A model generated the notes under the pieces. That model made no database searches. It worked only from the letters and a program-made list of their open reading frames with translations, and was not told the origin of the DNA. A stretch of 64,000 nt of DNA from Geminicoccaceae bacterium (GTDB taxonomy: Bacteria > Pseudomonadota > Alphaproteobacteria > Geminicoccales > Geminicoccaceae), in contig JANQNY010000005.1 of NCBI GenBank assembly GCA_028279345.1, forward strand, positions 1 through 64,000, in the 5' to 3' direction. A program made the translations under genes and the position numbers. Of the stretch, positions 32,673 to 41,881 are shown piece after piece (position 1 is the stretch's first letter; each line of letters starts with the position of its first letter).

Positions 32673-34042
32673 CGCCCAACCTCGTGTCCGTCGCCGTCCG
32701 CGAACTCGAAGCGCGCCGCCAGCTCAGCCACGCGCCGGAACGCATCGACGCCCGGAGCGTCGGTTTCCAGCCTCGGTCGCCAGCACCGCTCGAAGCCCAG
32801 CTTGGCCGCCTCGCGCAGCCGCAGGTCCGTCTGCGGTACCGGGCGCAGCTCGCCGCCGAGGCCGACTTCGCCGAACACCACGGTGTCACGGGGAATGGCC
32901 CTTCCAGAGACGGATGACAAGAGGGCGGCCGCAACCGCCAGGTCGGCCGCGGGTTCCGTGATCTTGAGGCCGCCGGCGACGTTGAGGAAGACGTCGCGGG
33001 TTCCCAGCGCGAGCCCGGCGCGCGCCTCGAGCACCGCCAGCAGCATCGCGAGCCGGTTGGTGTCCCAACCAACCACCGCGCGTCGGCCCGTGCCGTAGGT
33101 GCTCGTTCCCACCAGCGCCTGAACCTCGATCAGGACGGGCCTCGACCCTTCGACGCCCGCGAACACGACGCTGCCGGCGAGCTCACCATCATGACCTTCG
33201 AGGAACAGGCGCGACGGATTGGCCACCGGGACGAGCCCGATTTGGCGCATTTCGAAGACGCCAATCTCGTTCGCCGCACCGAACCGGTTCTTGACGGCTC
33301 GGAGGATGCGAAACTGATGGCCGCGCTCACCCTCGAAGTAGAGTACCGCGTCTACCATGTGCTCGAGCACGCGCGGTCCGGCGAGCTGTCCCTCCTTGGT
33401 CACGTGCCCGACAAGCAGAAGCGCCGCATCGCGACGCTTCGCCCAGCGCACCAGCTCGTCCGCCACGGCCCGCAGCTGACCGACCGTGCCCGGTGCCGAT
33501 TCCAACTGCTCGTGGAAAACCGTCTGGATCGAATCGATGACCACCATACGCGGCACAGGCGGTCGTTCGAGACCGCCCAGGATCTCGCCCAAGGCACTCG
33601 CCGTCGCCAGCAGCACCGGGGCATCGGCGAGTTCTAGACGGCGCGCGCGCAGACGGATCTGCTCGATCGATTCCTCGCCGGAAACATAGACCGTCTCGAC
33701 GCCCTGGCGGGCGAGCGCGGCCGCCGCCTGGAGCATCAGCGTCGACTTGCCGATGCCCGGGTCGCCACCGATCAGGACGGTCGAGCCCGGCACCAGCCCG
33801 CCGCCCAGCACACGGTCGAACTCGTCGATGCCGAGGATCTGCCTCGACGGCGGTGGCCAGGCGCTCTCGAGGGTCTGGAAGCTGAGGCTGCGCGCCCGAT
33901 CGGGCTGCGGGCGGCCGGCGATCGCTACGACCGTCTCCTCGACGAGGCTGTTCCAGGCACCGCATGCGTCGCACCGCCCGGTCCATTTGGGAAAACTGGC
34001 GCCGCAGTTCGTGCACGCGTAGTGCGGGCGGGCCTTCGCCAA
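32669..34042 (-). CDS. radA: DNA repair protein RadA
   Basis: 457 residues. The N-terminal C4 zinc finger is CTNCGASFPKWTGRCDACG. The RecA-like ATPase has Walker A GGDPGIGKST and the RadA signature KNRFGAANE. The C-terminal Lon-protease-like domain follows (LNVAGGLKITEPAADLAVAA). RadA helps branch migration and D-loop extension in recombination. First gene of the seven-gene overlapping run. Confidence 0.97.
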   Translation of the reverse strand: MAKARPHYACTNCGASFPKWTGRCDACGAWNSLVEETVVAIAGRPQPDRARSLSFQTLESAWPPPSRQILGIDEFDRVLGGGLVPGSTVLIGGDPGIGKSTLMLQAAAALARQGVETVYVSGEESIEQIRLRARRLELADAPVLLATASALGEILGGLERPPVPRMVVIDSIQTVFHEQLESAPGTVGQLRAVADELVRWAKRRDAALLLVGHVTKEGQLAGPRVLEHMVDAVLYFEGERGHQFRILRAVKNRFGAANEIGVFEMRQIGLVPVANPSRLFLEGHDGELAGSVVFAGVEGSRPVLIEVQALVGTSTYGTGRRAVVGWDTNRLAMLLAVLEARAGLALGTRDVFLNVAGGLKITEPAADLAVAAALLSSVSGRAIPRDTVVFGEVGLGGELRPVPQTDLRLREAAKLGFERCWRPRLETDAPGVDAFRRVAELAARFEFADGDGHEVGR

Positions 34043-34047
34043 GATGG

Positions 34048-34821
34048 CTACTCCGCTGCGCGCTCGATGCGGATCGGACCGTCGGCGTTACCCTCGACGA
34101 ACTGCTCGACATAGGCATCGCCCGAGGCGTCGATCTCCGCAACTGGCCCCTGCCAATGAATCCGCCCGGCATAGAGCATGGCCACGGTGTCGGCGATGGC
34201 GCGTACGCTCTGCATGTCGTGGGTGATGGTGACGGCAGTGACGCCCTCGTCCGCGGTGGTGCTGCGAATCAGATCGTTGATCACGTCGGCCATGATCGGG
34301 TCGAGGCCGGTCGTCGGCTCGTCGAAGAAGATGATCTGCGGATCGGAGGCAATGGCGCGCGCCAGGCTCACCCGCTTCTGCATCCCGCCCGAAAGCTCGG
34401 CCGGCAGGAGGTCGCCCACATCCTCGCCGAGGCCTACGCGCTTGAGCGTGTGCATGGCGATCTCGCGCGCCTTCTGCCGCGACAGGCGCTCCGCGTAGAT
34501 CAGGCGGAAGGCCACGTTCTCCCAGATCTTCAAGCTGTCGAACAGGGCACCACCTTGAAACAGCATGCCGCATTCCGCGCGCTTGGCGCCGGCGGCGCCT
34601 GAGCGGGAGCCCACCACCTCGACGCCGTCGATGCGGATCGAGCCTGCATCCGGCTCGAGGATACCGAGGATACACTTGATCAGCACCGACTTGCCGGTGC
34701 CGGAGCCGCCGATCACGACCAACGAGCGACCCGACTCGACGTCCAGATCGACGCCATCGAGGACGACCTTCTTGCCGAAGCGCTTGTGAACACCGCGCAT
34801 GCTGATCTTGACGTTGTCCAA
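34048..34821 (-). CDS. mlaF: Phospholipid-transport ABC ATPase (MlaF type)
   Basis: 257 residues with Walker A GGSGTGKSVL, the signature LSGGMQKRVSLARAI and Walker B IIFFDEPTTGLDP. The LSGGMQKR form is typical of MlaF/Ttg2A, which with MlaE moves phospholipids between membranes. The permease gene lies 10 bases upstream in the same direction. MlaD/MlaC genes are not seen in this window. Confidence 0.92.
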   Translation of the reverse strand: MDNVKISMRGVHKRFGKKVVLDGVDLDVESGRSLVVIGGSGTGKSVLIKCILGILEPDAGSIRIDGVEVVGSRSGAAGAKRAECGMLFQGGALFDSLKIWENVAFRLIYAERLSRQKAREIAMHTLKRVGLGEDVGDLLPAELSGGMQKRVSLARAIASDPQIIFFDEPTTGLDPIMADVINDLIRSTTADEGVTAVTITHDMQSVRAIADTVAMLYAGRIHWQGPVAEIDASGDAYVEQFVEGNADGPIRIERAAE

Positions 34822-34831
34822 GCGCGCCTCC

Positions 34832-35605
34832 TCAGCGCGAGAAGAAGATCTCGGTGACGAAATAGTTGGCGGTGAGAATGAGGATCGAAGCCGTGACGAC
34901 CGCGCGCGTGGTCGCCACGCCTACGCCCTGAGCGCCGCGCTCTGAGGTGAAGCCGTGATAGCAGCCCATCAGCGCGACGATGAACCCAAAGACCGCGGCC
35001 TTGACGAGCCCTGAGACGACATCCTGCATCTCCAGATAGCGGAAGGTGCTGTTGAGATACTCGACGCTGCCGAAGCCCAGCTTGAGCGTGGCGATCAGAT
35101 AGCCACCCATCACGCCGATGATGTCGGCAACGATCACGAGGAGCGGCAGCATGACGAGCCCGCCCACGAGCCGCGGCATGATCAGGTAGCGGTAAGGATC
35201 GGTCGACAGCGTCGTCAGCGCGTCGATCTGTTCGGTGACGCGCATGGTGCCGAGCTCGGCCGCCATGGCGGCGCCGACGCGACCGGCGACCATGAGCCCG
35301 GCCAGTACCGGTCCGAGCTCCCGGACCACCGACAGAACGACGATGGTGGCAATGGCGCTCTCCGCTTCGAATCGTTGAAAGCCGGTGTAGCTCTGCAGTG
35401 CGAGCACCATGCCGGTGAAGATGGCCGTAAGGCCCACGACCGGCAGCGAGTAGTAGCCGATGTCGAGGCATTGCCGGAGGTACTGGCGGGGGAAGTAGGG
35501 CGGCATCAACCCGCGACTGAGCGCACGCACGGTGAACGAGGCGAGCCCGCCCACCGATCCACATAGCGCAACGACGCTGCGCCCAAGTACACGCAGCGGA
35601 TTCAC
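34832..35605 (-). CDS. mlaE: Phospholipid-transport ABC permease (MlaE type)
   Basis: GTG 35605 follows GGAGG and gives 257 residues. It is an MlaE-family permease with five or six membrane helices and the conserved AELGTMRVTEQIDALTTLS and GVGVATTRAVV segments. Partner of the ATPase immediately downstream. It starts one base after the alr stop, so alr, mlaE and mlaF probably form one transcript with dnaB. Confidence 0.92.
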   Translation of the reverse strand: MNPLRVLGRSVVALCGSVGGLASFTVRALSRGLMPPYFPRQYLRQCLDIGYYSLPVVGLTAIFTGMVLALQSYTGFQRFEAESAIATIVVLSVVRELGPVLAGLMVAGRVGAAMAAELGTMRVTEQIDALTTLSTDPYRYLIMPRLVGGLVMLPLLVIVADIIGVMGGYLIATLKLGFGSVEYLNSTFRYLEMQDVVSGLVKAAVFGFIVALMGCYHGFTSERGAQGVGVATTRAVVTASILILTANYFVTEIFFSR

Positions 35606-35606
35606 G

Positions 35607-36668
35607 TCATGAGCCTCCGACGTAGCGACGCTCGACCCGCGCCCCCAGGCGAACCAGCACTTCGTAGGCGATGGTGCCTGCGGCCGCTGCCAGCCGGTCG
35701 ACACCGTCGGGTCCCCAGATCAGCTTCACCCGATCACCTTCGCGAAGGGTCGGCACGGCGCTGACGTCAAGCCCCACCAGATCCATGGACACACGGCCGG
35801 CGAAGGGGACCTCGACCCCGGCCGCAAGGGCTTTACCGACGTTGCCGGTGCATCTCAAGAGACCGTCGGCATAGCCGATCGCGCAGGTCGCGATGCGCGC
35901 ACCCGCAGGCGCGTGAAAGGTGGCGCCGTAGCCCACCCGCGCCGCTTCCGTCAGCTCGAAGATCTGCAACACCTGCGCATCGAGCTCGACGACGGGGCGC
36001 ATCGGGTTGGGGCGCCCCGGGCGCGGGTTGCCCCCATAGAGCGCGATACCGGGACGGCAGAGATGATGGTGAAAGTCGGGATCCAGGAAGACGCCCGGCG
36101 AATTGGCGAGGCTATGGGCGACCTTGGGGAAGTGCGCGCGCACCTCCTCGAATCGTCCGTGCTGGTGACGGTTGAACCCCGCATCCGGCTCGTCGGCTGA
36201 CGCAAGATGGGAGAGCAGGAAGTCGACGTCTACGCGAGAGAGCGCGTCCGCAAGCGCGTTGAGTTGTGCCGGTGGCACACCGAGCCGCGTCATCCCGGTG
36301 TCGACCTGGAGAATGGCAGCGCCGCCGCCCGCTTGGGCGAACGCGCGCACCTGCGCCTCGGTGTTCAGGACGGGACGGACGGCCGGGTCGGCGAACGCGG
36401 TCTCGGTCCCGGCAGCGAAGCCCGCGAGAACGTAGATGCGCGCATCAGGCGCATGGCCCCGAAGGAGCGTCGCCTCCTCGACGTCGGCCGTGAAGAAGTT
36501 GCGAGCACCGGCCTTCCACAGGGTGCGGGCAACGGGCTCGAGGCCCAGACCGTAGGCGTCCGCCTTGACGACCGCGGCGATATCGGCGCCAGGAGCCATT
36601 TCCTGCAGCGTACGATAGTTGGACGCCAACGCGTCCAGGTCGACCGTGAGCCGCGGCCGCGCCGTCAC
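35607..36668 (-). CDS. alr: Alanine racemase
   Basis: GTG 36668 overlaps the dnaB stop as GTGA, giving 353 residues that open TARPRLTVDLDALASNYRTL. The PLP lysine is in VVKADAYGLG, and the active-site Tyr region is VGYGATFHAP. The GYADG motif is CAIGYADGLLR. It makes D-alanine for peptidoglycan. Confidence 0.95.
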   Translation of the reverse strand: MTARPRLTVDLDALASNYRTLQEMAPGADIAAVVKADAYGLGLEPVARTLWKAGARNFFTADVEEATLLRGHAPDARIYVLAGFAAGTETAFADPAVRPVLNTEAQVRAFAQAGGGAAILQVDTGMTRLGVPPAQLNALADALSRVDVDFLLSHLASADEPDAGFNRHQHGRFEEVRAHFPKVAHSLANSPGVFLDPDFHHHLCRPGIALYGGNPRPGRPNPMRPVVELDAQVLQIFELTEAARVGYGATFHAPAGARIATCAIGYADGLLRCTGNVGKALAAGVEVPFAGRVSMDLVGLDVSAVPTLREGDRVKLIWGPDGVDRLAAAAGTIAYEVLVRLGARVERRYVGGS

Positions 36669-38170
36669 CGGTGCGTCAGGCCGGGCCGCGTCTCCAGCTC
36701 GAAGTTGTAGAAGCGGCCGAAGTTCGCATCGAACTGCAGCGGGACCGAGCCGATCGGACCGTTGCGCTGCTTTGCCACGATCACCTCGGCACGGTTGTGC
36801 ATCTCGGAGCAGCGCTGATGCCAAGCTTGGTAACGCTTGGTGAAGTCTTCGCTCTTCTCGTTTTCCCGCGGCTTGGGCTCGGCGCGCTCAAGATAATAGT
36901 CCTCGCGATAGAGAAACATGACGACGTCCGCGTCCTGCTCAATCGTGCCGCTATCACGCAGGTCGGACAGGAGCGGCCGCTTGTCCTCACGGCTCTCGAC
37001 TTGCCGCGAGAGCTGCGAAAGCGCGAGCACGGGCACGTGCAGCTCTTTGGCGATGGCTTTGAGCGTCATGGTGATCTCGCCGATCTCCAAAACGCGGTTC
37101 TGCTGGGCCTGGCGCGACGTGCCGCGCAGGAGCTGGAGGTAGTCGACGACGATCAGCGAGAGGCCATGCCGGCGCTTGAGGCGTCGTGCGCGCGTCCGGA
37201 CGGCGGCGACCGACAAGGCCGCCGTGTCGTCGATGAACAAGGGCCTTCGCGCCAGCACGCGGCTCGCCTCGACCAGCCGTTGCCACTCGGCGTCGGTCTC
37301 GATGGCGCCCTTGCGCAGCGCGTCCGAGGGGATGCGCGCCTCCGCGGACAGAAGCCGCATCGCCAGCTGCTCGGCCGACATCTCCAGCGAGAAGACGGCG
37401 ACGGGCGATGGTGTCGCTGGACCATCCTCGCCTTCACTGCGCAACTGGTCGCTGGCGTTGGCCGCCATCGTGATGGCGAGCGCAGTCTTCCCCATGGAAG
37501 GTCGGGCGGCGAGGATGACGAGGTCCGACGGCTGCAGGCCGCCCAGCTTGTCGTCGATGCCGGTGAGCCCGGTAGGCACGCCGGTCACCCGACCGGCCTT
37601 GTGGAAGGCGCTCTCGACGAACTTGACGGCAACGTCGACGACCGCCGGGAAGGCCTTGAAGTCGCCGTCAACCTCGCCCTCTTGCGCGAGCTGGAAGAGC
37701 GCCGTCTCGGCGGCCTCGATCTGCTCGCTGCCGTCTTCGTCGGCGCTCGGGTCGTAGGCGCGGTTGACGGTCGTCTCACCGATGGCGATGAGCCCGCGTT
37801 TGAGCGCCAGGTCGTGGATCAGCCGGCCATAGTCGGCGGCGTTGACGATCGCCTCGGCGGCGCGGGCGAGGCGCGCCAGATAGGCACCGCCGTCGGCATC
37901 CTTGAGTGCTTCGTCCTGGTCGAACAGCCGACGCAGCGTCACGGGATCGGCAAGCCGTCCGTCGCCGATCCGGTCGCCGATCACCTCGAACAGCCGGGCG
38001 TGCACCGGCTCGAAGAAGTGCTGCGGCCTCAGAAACTCCTGAACGTGCATGTAGGCGTCGTTGTTGACGAGGATCGCACCCAGGAGAGCCTGCTCGGCCT
38101 CGATGGCATGCGGCTGCTGGCGGAAGCCAGCGGCGTTGGCATCAGATGGAGGTGCGGCGGCTGTATCCAT
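36665..38170 (-). CDS. dnaB: Replicative DNA helicase DnaB
   Basis: 501 residues. The N-terminal DnaG-interacting domain (AIEAEQALLGAILVNNDAY) is followed by the RecA-like helicase domain with Walker A ARPSMGKTALA, Walker B LIVVDYLQLL and the late SQLSRQVESREDKRP motif. It is the ring helicase of the chromosomal fork. No intein is present. Promoter region would be 38171-38247, shared with divergent mmcB. Confidence 0.97.
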   Translation of the reverse strand: MDTAAAPPSDANAAGFRQQPHAIEAEQALLGAILVNNDAYMHVQEFLRPQHFFEPVHARLFEVIGDRIGDGRLADPVTLRRLFDQDEALKDADGGAYLARLARAAEAIVNAADYGRLIHDLALKRGLIAIGETTVNRAYDPSADEDGSEQIEAAETALFQLAQEGEVDGDFKAFPAVVDVAVKFVESAFHKAGRVTGVPTGLTGIDDKLGGLQPSDLVILAARPSMGKTALAITMAANASDQLRSEGEDGPATPSPVAVFSLEMSAEQLAMRLLSAEARIPSDALRKGAIETDAEWQRLVEASRVLARRPLFIDDTAALSVAAVRTRARRLKRRHGLSLIVVDYLQLLRGTSRQAQQNRVLEIGEITMTLKAIAKELHVPVLALSQLSRQVESREDKRPLLSDLRDSGTIEQDADVVMFLYREDYYLERAEPKPRENEKSEDFTKRYQAWHQRCSEMHNRAEVIVAKQRNGPIGSVPLQFDANFGRFYNFELETRPGLTHR

Positions 38171-38247
38171 GGCGCCAAGCTACCAACGCTCGGGGGGTCC
38201 GCTAGCCCCCGCTTGGAGGTAGATTGAATTCTAACGGGGACGATCAC

Positions 38248-38715
38248 GTGGATCAGTTGGGGATGAGCACGGTAACGTTGGCGACACGCGATCGCGCGCC
38301 CCGCATCGTCCGCGGCACGGCGCGCCACTTCCAGGAGCTGGGCTTCGCCGTCGTCGCCGAGCTGCCGCTGGCGAACGGTCGCCGTGCCGATCTGGCGGCA
38401 CTGGGTCGCGACGGCAGTCTCGTGATTGTCGAGGTGAAGTCGGGGCTCGCCGACCTGGCAGCCGACCACAAATGGCCGGACTACCTCGCGTTCTGCGACC
38501 GCTTCTACTTCGCCGTAGACCTCGACTTTCCGCGCGAGCGGCTGCCGGAAGACGCCGGTCTCGTCCTCGCTGATGACTATGGCGCCGAAATCGTCCGTGA
38601 GCCGGCGAACCGACCGCTCGCGGCGGCGCGGCGCAAGGCCATGACGCTACGCTTCGCCCGGACGGCGGCGACCCGACTGCAGGCGCTCTTAGATCCCGAC
38701 GCTCAGTGGCCGTAG
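38248..38715 (+). CDS. mmcB: MmcB-family DNA repair protein
   Basis: 155 residues from GTG 38248 (GGGGA seven bases before); ATG 38263 and TTG 38224 are alternatives. The fold is a PD-(D/E)XK-like nuclease: FAVVAELPLANGRRADLAAL and SLVIVEVKSGLADL give the D...ExK site. Caulobacter MmcB belongs to the mitomycin-C/SOS repair response; this suggests a DNA-repair role here. Its 3' end overlaps the nudC 3' end by 13 bases on the opposite strand. Confidence 0.88.
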   Translation: MDQLGMSTVTLATRDRAPRIVRGTARHFQELGFAVVAELPLANGRRADLAALGRDGSLVIVEVKSGLADLAADHKWPDYLAFCDRFYFAVDLDFPRERLPEDAGLVLADDYGAEIVREPANRPLAAARRKAMTLRFARTAATRLQALLDPDAQWP

Positions 38716-39596
38716 AGCCAGCTCTCGATGAGCCAGCGGGCGATGCTGTCGGGCCGTGGCAGGCTCACCGGCCGCGTCATCGGGTTGAAGAGCTCGTCCT
38801 TGTGAAACCACTGGGCGTCGGCCAGCTCGTCCGCGTCGACCGCGAGCGTGCGCGCCTCGGCGGTGGCGTAGAATCCGAGCATCAGCGAGGCTGGGAAAGG
38901 CCAGGGCTGCGAGGAGCGGTAGTGCATGTCGGTGACCACCACGCCAGCTTCCTCGAAGATCTCCCGGCGGATGGTGTCCTCCAGGCTTTCCCCTGGTTCC
39001 ACGAAGCCAGCGAGGGTCGAGTACACATTGCCTGGAAAGTGGTGCGCGCGGCCCAAGAGGCAGTGGTCCTCATGGTGGACGAGCACGATCACCGCCGGGT
39101 CGGTGCGCGGAAAGACGGTCCGCTGGCACGGATCGCAGCGGCGCGCATGGCCGCCCTCGTCGACCCAGGTCGGGCCCCCGCAGCGGCTGCAGAAGCCGTG
39201 TGTGTCGTGCCAGTAGGCGAGTGCACGGGCATAGGCGGCTAGACCCGCTTCGCCGGCCTCCAGATTAGGACCGATCTCTCGAACGTCGCTGGCGCGGGCG
39301 GCCAGCGGGTGCGTGGCAGCGAGCGACACCGTGAAGACAGCATCGCCGTCGAGCTCGCCGAGGAGCGGCGCGTCCTCTGGGAGCTCCATGTTCAGCTCAG
39401 CGAGGGATGGCAGATGCAGCCTTGGTGTCGCTGCGTCGGCGATGACCGCCTTCAGCTCGTGCATGAGGACGACCCTGGTCCGCGGGTCGGCGCGACGGGA
39501 TGCGAGCCATGTCGGGTCTTTGCGACGCGGCGCCGCACGATCGAAGCCGCGCCCGGCATAGCGGTGCGGCGGGGGATTGGTGACCGAACGCTCCAT
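38703..39596 (-). CDS. nudC: NADH pyrophosphatase / NAD-cap hydrolase
   Basis: 297 residues. A zinc ribbon (CSRCGG ... CDPC) is followed by the Nudix box GFVEPGESLEDTIRREIFEE and the NudC-specific SQPWPFPASLM motif. It cleaves NADH and removes NAD caps from RNA. Convergent with mmcB and divergent from the SRP RNA/dnaX locus. Confidence 0.94.
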   Translation of the reverse strand: MERSVTNPPPHRYAGRGFDRAAPRRKDPTWLASRRADPRTRVVLMHELKAVIADAATPRLHLPSLAELNMELPEDAPLLGELDGDAVFTVSLAATHPLAARASDVREIGPNLEAGEAGLAAYARALAYWHDTHGFCSRCGGPTWVDEGGHARRCDPCQRTVFPRTDPAVIVLVHHEDHCLLGRAHHFPGNVYSTLAGFVEPGESLEDTIRREIFEEAGVVVTDMHYRSSQPWPFPASLMLGFYATAEARTLAVDADELADAQWFHKDELFNPMTRPVSLPRPDSIARWLIESWLYGH

Positions 39597-39649
39597 GAAC
39601 GTACCCTGCCACCTTGCGAACGGGCTTAGAAGACCCGATGATAACTACA

Positions 39650-39745
39650 GGAGGGCTGGCGCGGACGGATCCCTCGCCAACCCGGTCAGGTCCGGAAGGA
39701 AGCAGCCGTAACGAGCTTCGGTCCGGGTCGCTGCCAGTTCTCCGC
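39650..39745 (+). ncRNA. ffs: Bacterial small signal recognition particle RNA (4.5S)
   Basis: The stretch holds the conserved SRP core GGTCAGGTCCGGAAGGAAGC, then AGCCGTAACGAGC, flanked by complementary arms (GGCTGGC near 39654 and GCTGCCAG near 39730). It lies immediately upstream of dnaX, as in many alphaproteobacteria. The ends are approximate. Confidence 0.93.
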
Positions 39746-39808
39746 CGCAGGCACTCGCTCGGGGCACCGCGCCGGACGCCGGAACCCAGCCAGACCCCGG
39801 AACTGAGA

Positions 39809-41437
39809 TTGACCGTCGAGTCCAAGCCGTACCGCGTGCTAGCGCTGGCCTACCGGCCTTCCCGCCTCGACGAGCTGGTGGGCCAGGAGCCGCTGGTCCG
39901 CGCGCTCAGCCATGCTTTCGAGTCCGGGCGCATCGCGCAGGCTTACCTGCTCACCGGCATCCGCGGCACCGGCAAGACGACCACCGCGCGTCTCATCGCC
40001 AAGTGCCTCAACTGCGTCGGCGCCGACGGCCAGGGTGGTGTCACGCCGAGCCCGTGCGGTGTTTGCGAGCCGTGCGTCGCCATCGCGGAGGGGCGCCACA
40101 TCGACGTGCTCGAGATCGATGCCGCCACCAACACCGGCATCGATCATATCCGCGAGCTCGTCGAGAACAGCCGCTACGCGCCGGCCGATGCCCGCTACAA
40201 GGTCTACATCATCGACGAGGTGCACATGCTCAGCACCGCGTCGTTCAATGGCCTCTTGAAGACGCTCGAGGAGCCGCCGCCGCACGTGCGCTTCATCCTG
40301 GCGACGACCGAGGTGCGCAAGATCCCGGTAACGGTGCTGTCGCGCTGTCAGCGCTACGACCTCAAGCGGATCACCGCGGCCGACATCGAGAGCCATCTCG
40401 ACCGGGTCGTGAAGGCCGAGAAAGCCGCGGCCGACGCCGAAGCCTTGGCGCTCATCGCGCGCCTCGCCGGTGGCTCGATGCGCGATGCGCTGTCGTTGCT
40501 GGACCAGGCGATCACGCACGGCGACGGCCGGGTCGAGGCTTCGGGTGTCCAGGCGATGGTCGGGCTCGGCGACCGTGAGCGCACCCGCACGCTGCTCGCG
40601 CATGTCGCCGGCGGGAAGCCGCGCGAGGCGCTGGAGCTGTTCCGCGAGCTGATGGCCGCCGGCGGCGATCCGAAGGCCGTTGTCGAGGACCTCCTGGCCC
40701 TCTGCCACGAGCTGACCCAGGAGAAGCTTGCACCCGGGACGGCGGCGGCGGGCGGCGCGGCGCTCGGGGACACGCTCGGCCTACCAGCGTTGTCGAGGGC
40801 CTGGCAGGTGCTGCTCAAGGGGCTGGAGGAGGTGGGCCAGGCGCCCGATGCAATGGCGGCGGCGGAAATGCTGCTCGTGCGGCTCGCCTGTGTGGCCGAC
40901 TTGCCGCCGCCGGCGGAACTCCTGCGGCGCCTTGATCAGGCGACGATGACAGGCGGCGCCCCGACGGCACCGGTCGAGCCGGCTCGCACCGAGCCCCTGG
41001 AGCCGACGGCCACGGCGAGCTTGCCGCCGATGCCGCGCGATCTGGCGGGCGTCGAGCAGCTCCTGCGGGACGGCGGCGAGCCGGTGCTCGCCGCGCTCAT
41101 TCACGGCAGCGCGCGGCCCGCAACGATCGAGCCGGGGCGTCTTCGCGTAGCCTGGCTGCCGGGCGCGCCGCCGGATGCCGGACCTCGATTGGCTGCAGCG
41201 CTACGGCGCCTCACCGGACGACGCTGGGGCGTTGATCGGGCAGCCTCAGACGCGCCCACACTCGCCGAAAGCGACGCAGCGCGGCGCCGCGAGCAGCTCG
41301 ATGCCGCTCAGCACCTGCCGCACGTCAAGCACGTGCTTGACAAGCTGCCGGGCGCCACCATCGTCGCCGTCGAAACCCGCCCGGCCGCGGCAGAAGAGGC
41401 CGAGGCCGCACGCCATGGAGGCTCGTCCCCGTCATGA
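39809..41437 (+). CDS. dnaX: DNA polymerase III tau/gamma subunit
   Basis: TTG 39809 gives 542 residues opening TVESKPYRVLALAYRPSRLD. The open frame reaches back through the SRP RNA, so an upstream start is rejected. It has Walker A GIRGTGKTT, a zinc cluster (CLNC, CGVCEPC), IIDEVHML, and the sensor-1 ATTEVRKIP. The C-terminal region is Ala/Pro-rich with the tau-type domain. No obvious A-rich slippery site was found. Confidence 0.94.
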   Translation: MTVESKPYRVLALAYRPSRLDELVGQEPLVRALSHAFESGRIAQAYLLTGIRGTGKTTTARLIAKCLNCVGADGQGGVTPSPCGVCEPCVAIAEGRHIDVLEIDAATNTGIDHIRELVENSRYAPADARYKVYIIDEVHMLSTASFNGLLKTLEEPPPHVRFILATTEVRKIPVTVLSRCQRYDLKRITAADIESHLDRVVKAEKAAADAEALALIARLAGGSMRDALSLLDQAITHGDGRVEASGVQAMVGLGDRERTRTLLAHVAGGKPREALELFRELMAAGGDPKAVVEDLLALCHELTQEKLAPGTAAAGGAALGDTLGLPALSRAWQVLLKGLEEVGQAPDAMAAAEMLLVRLACVADLPPPAELLRRLDQATMTGGAPTAPVEPARTEPLEPTATASLPPMPRDLAGVEQLLRDGGEPVLAALIHGSARPATIEPGRLRVAWLPGAPPDAGPRLAAALRRLTGRRWGVDRAASDAPTLAESDAARRREQLDAAQHLPHVKHVLDKLPGATIVAVETRPAAAEEAEAARHGGSSPS

Positions 41438-41757
41438 AAAACCTCGGCAACATGCTGAAGGAAGCACAGAAGATGCAGGCCAAGATGGCCGAGCTTCAAG
41501 AGAATCTTGCGGCCGTCGAGGTGGCCGGCAGCGCCGGTGCTGGGCTGGTCACGGTGACGGTTTCGGGGAAAGGGGACATCAAGCGCGTCAAGCTCGACAA
41601 GGCACTCGTCGACCCCGAGGAGGTCGAGGTGCTGGAAGACCTGATCGTTGCCGCCGCGGCCGACGCCAAGACCAAAGTCGATCAGACGATGCAGGAAGAG
41701 ATGTCGAAGCTGACGGGCGGCATGTCCTTGCCGCCGGGCATGAAGCTGCCGTTCTAG
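41434..41757 (+). CDS. YbaB/EbfC nucleoid-associated protein
   Basis: 107 residues, ATG overlapping the dnaX stop by 4 nt. It has the family pattern KNLGNMLKEAQKMQAKMAEL, VEVAGSAGAGLVTVTVSGKG and the late MSKLTGGMSLPPGMKLPF. It binds DNA as a dimer. Part of the conserved dnaX-ybaB-recR set. Confidence 0.95.
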   Translation: MKNLGNMLKEAQKMQAKMAELQENLAAVEVAGSAGAGLVTVTVSGKGDIKRVKLDKALVDPEEVEVLEDLIVAAAADAKTKVDQTMQEEMSKLTGGMSLPPGMKLPF

Positions 41758-41881
41758 AGCTGTTTACCTTCGGCTGGAGCCACCCGCGCCTCCGCCCTTC
41801 CGTCCGCGAGCGTACGATGCCATCGGGTGGAAGCGCAGGGCGCGGGTGGCAGCGGCTGCATGTAGAGGAGAACAGCTCTAG
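41754..41881. repeat. Inverted-repeat element between ybaB and recR
   Basis: Outer arms CTAGAGCTGTT (41754-41764) and AACAGCTCTAG (41871-41881) are perfectly complementary over 11 bases. Inner arms GCCACCCGCGCC and GGCGCGGGTGGC (12 bases) are also perfect. The whole 128-bp gap is therefore palindromic in layout and non-coding, consistent with a miniature insertion or an RNA hairpin, and it puts recR right at its edge. Confidence 0.55.

Noticed and set aside
36671..38227. 518-codon plus-strand open frame opposite dnaB
   Set aside because: dnaB on the minus strand is unambiguous; the antisense frame has no domain pattern.
39614..39808. Upstream extension of DnaX
   Set aside because: The open frame passes through the SRP RNA gene; family alignment supports TTG 39809.
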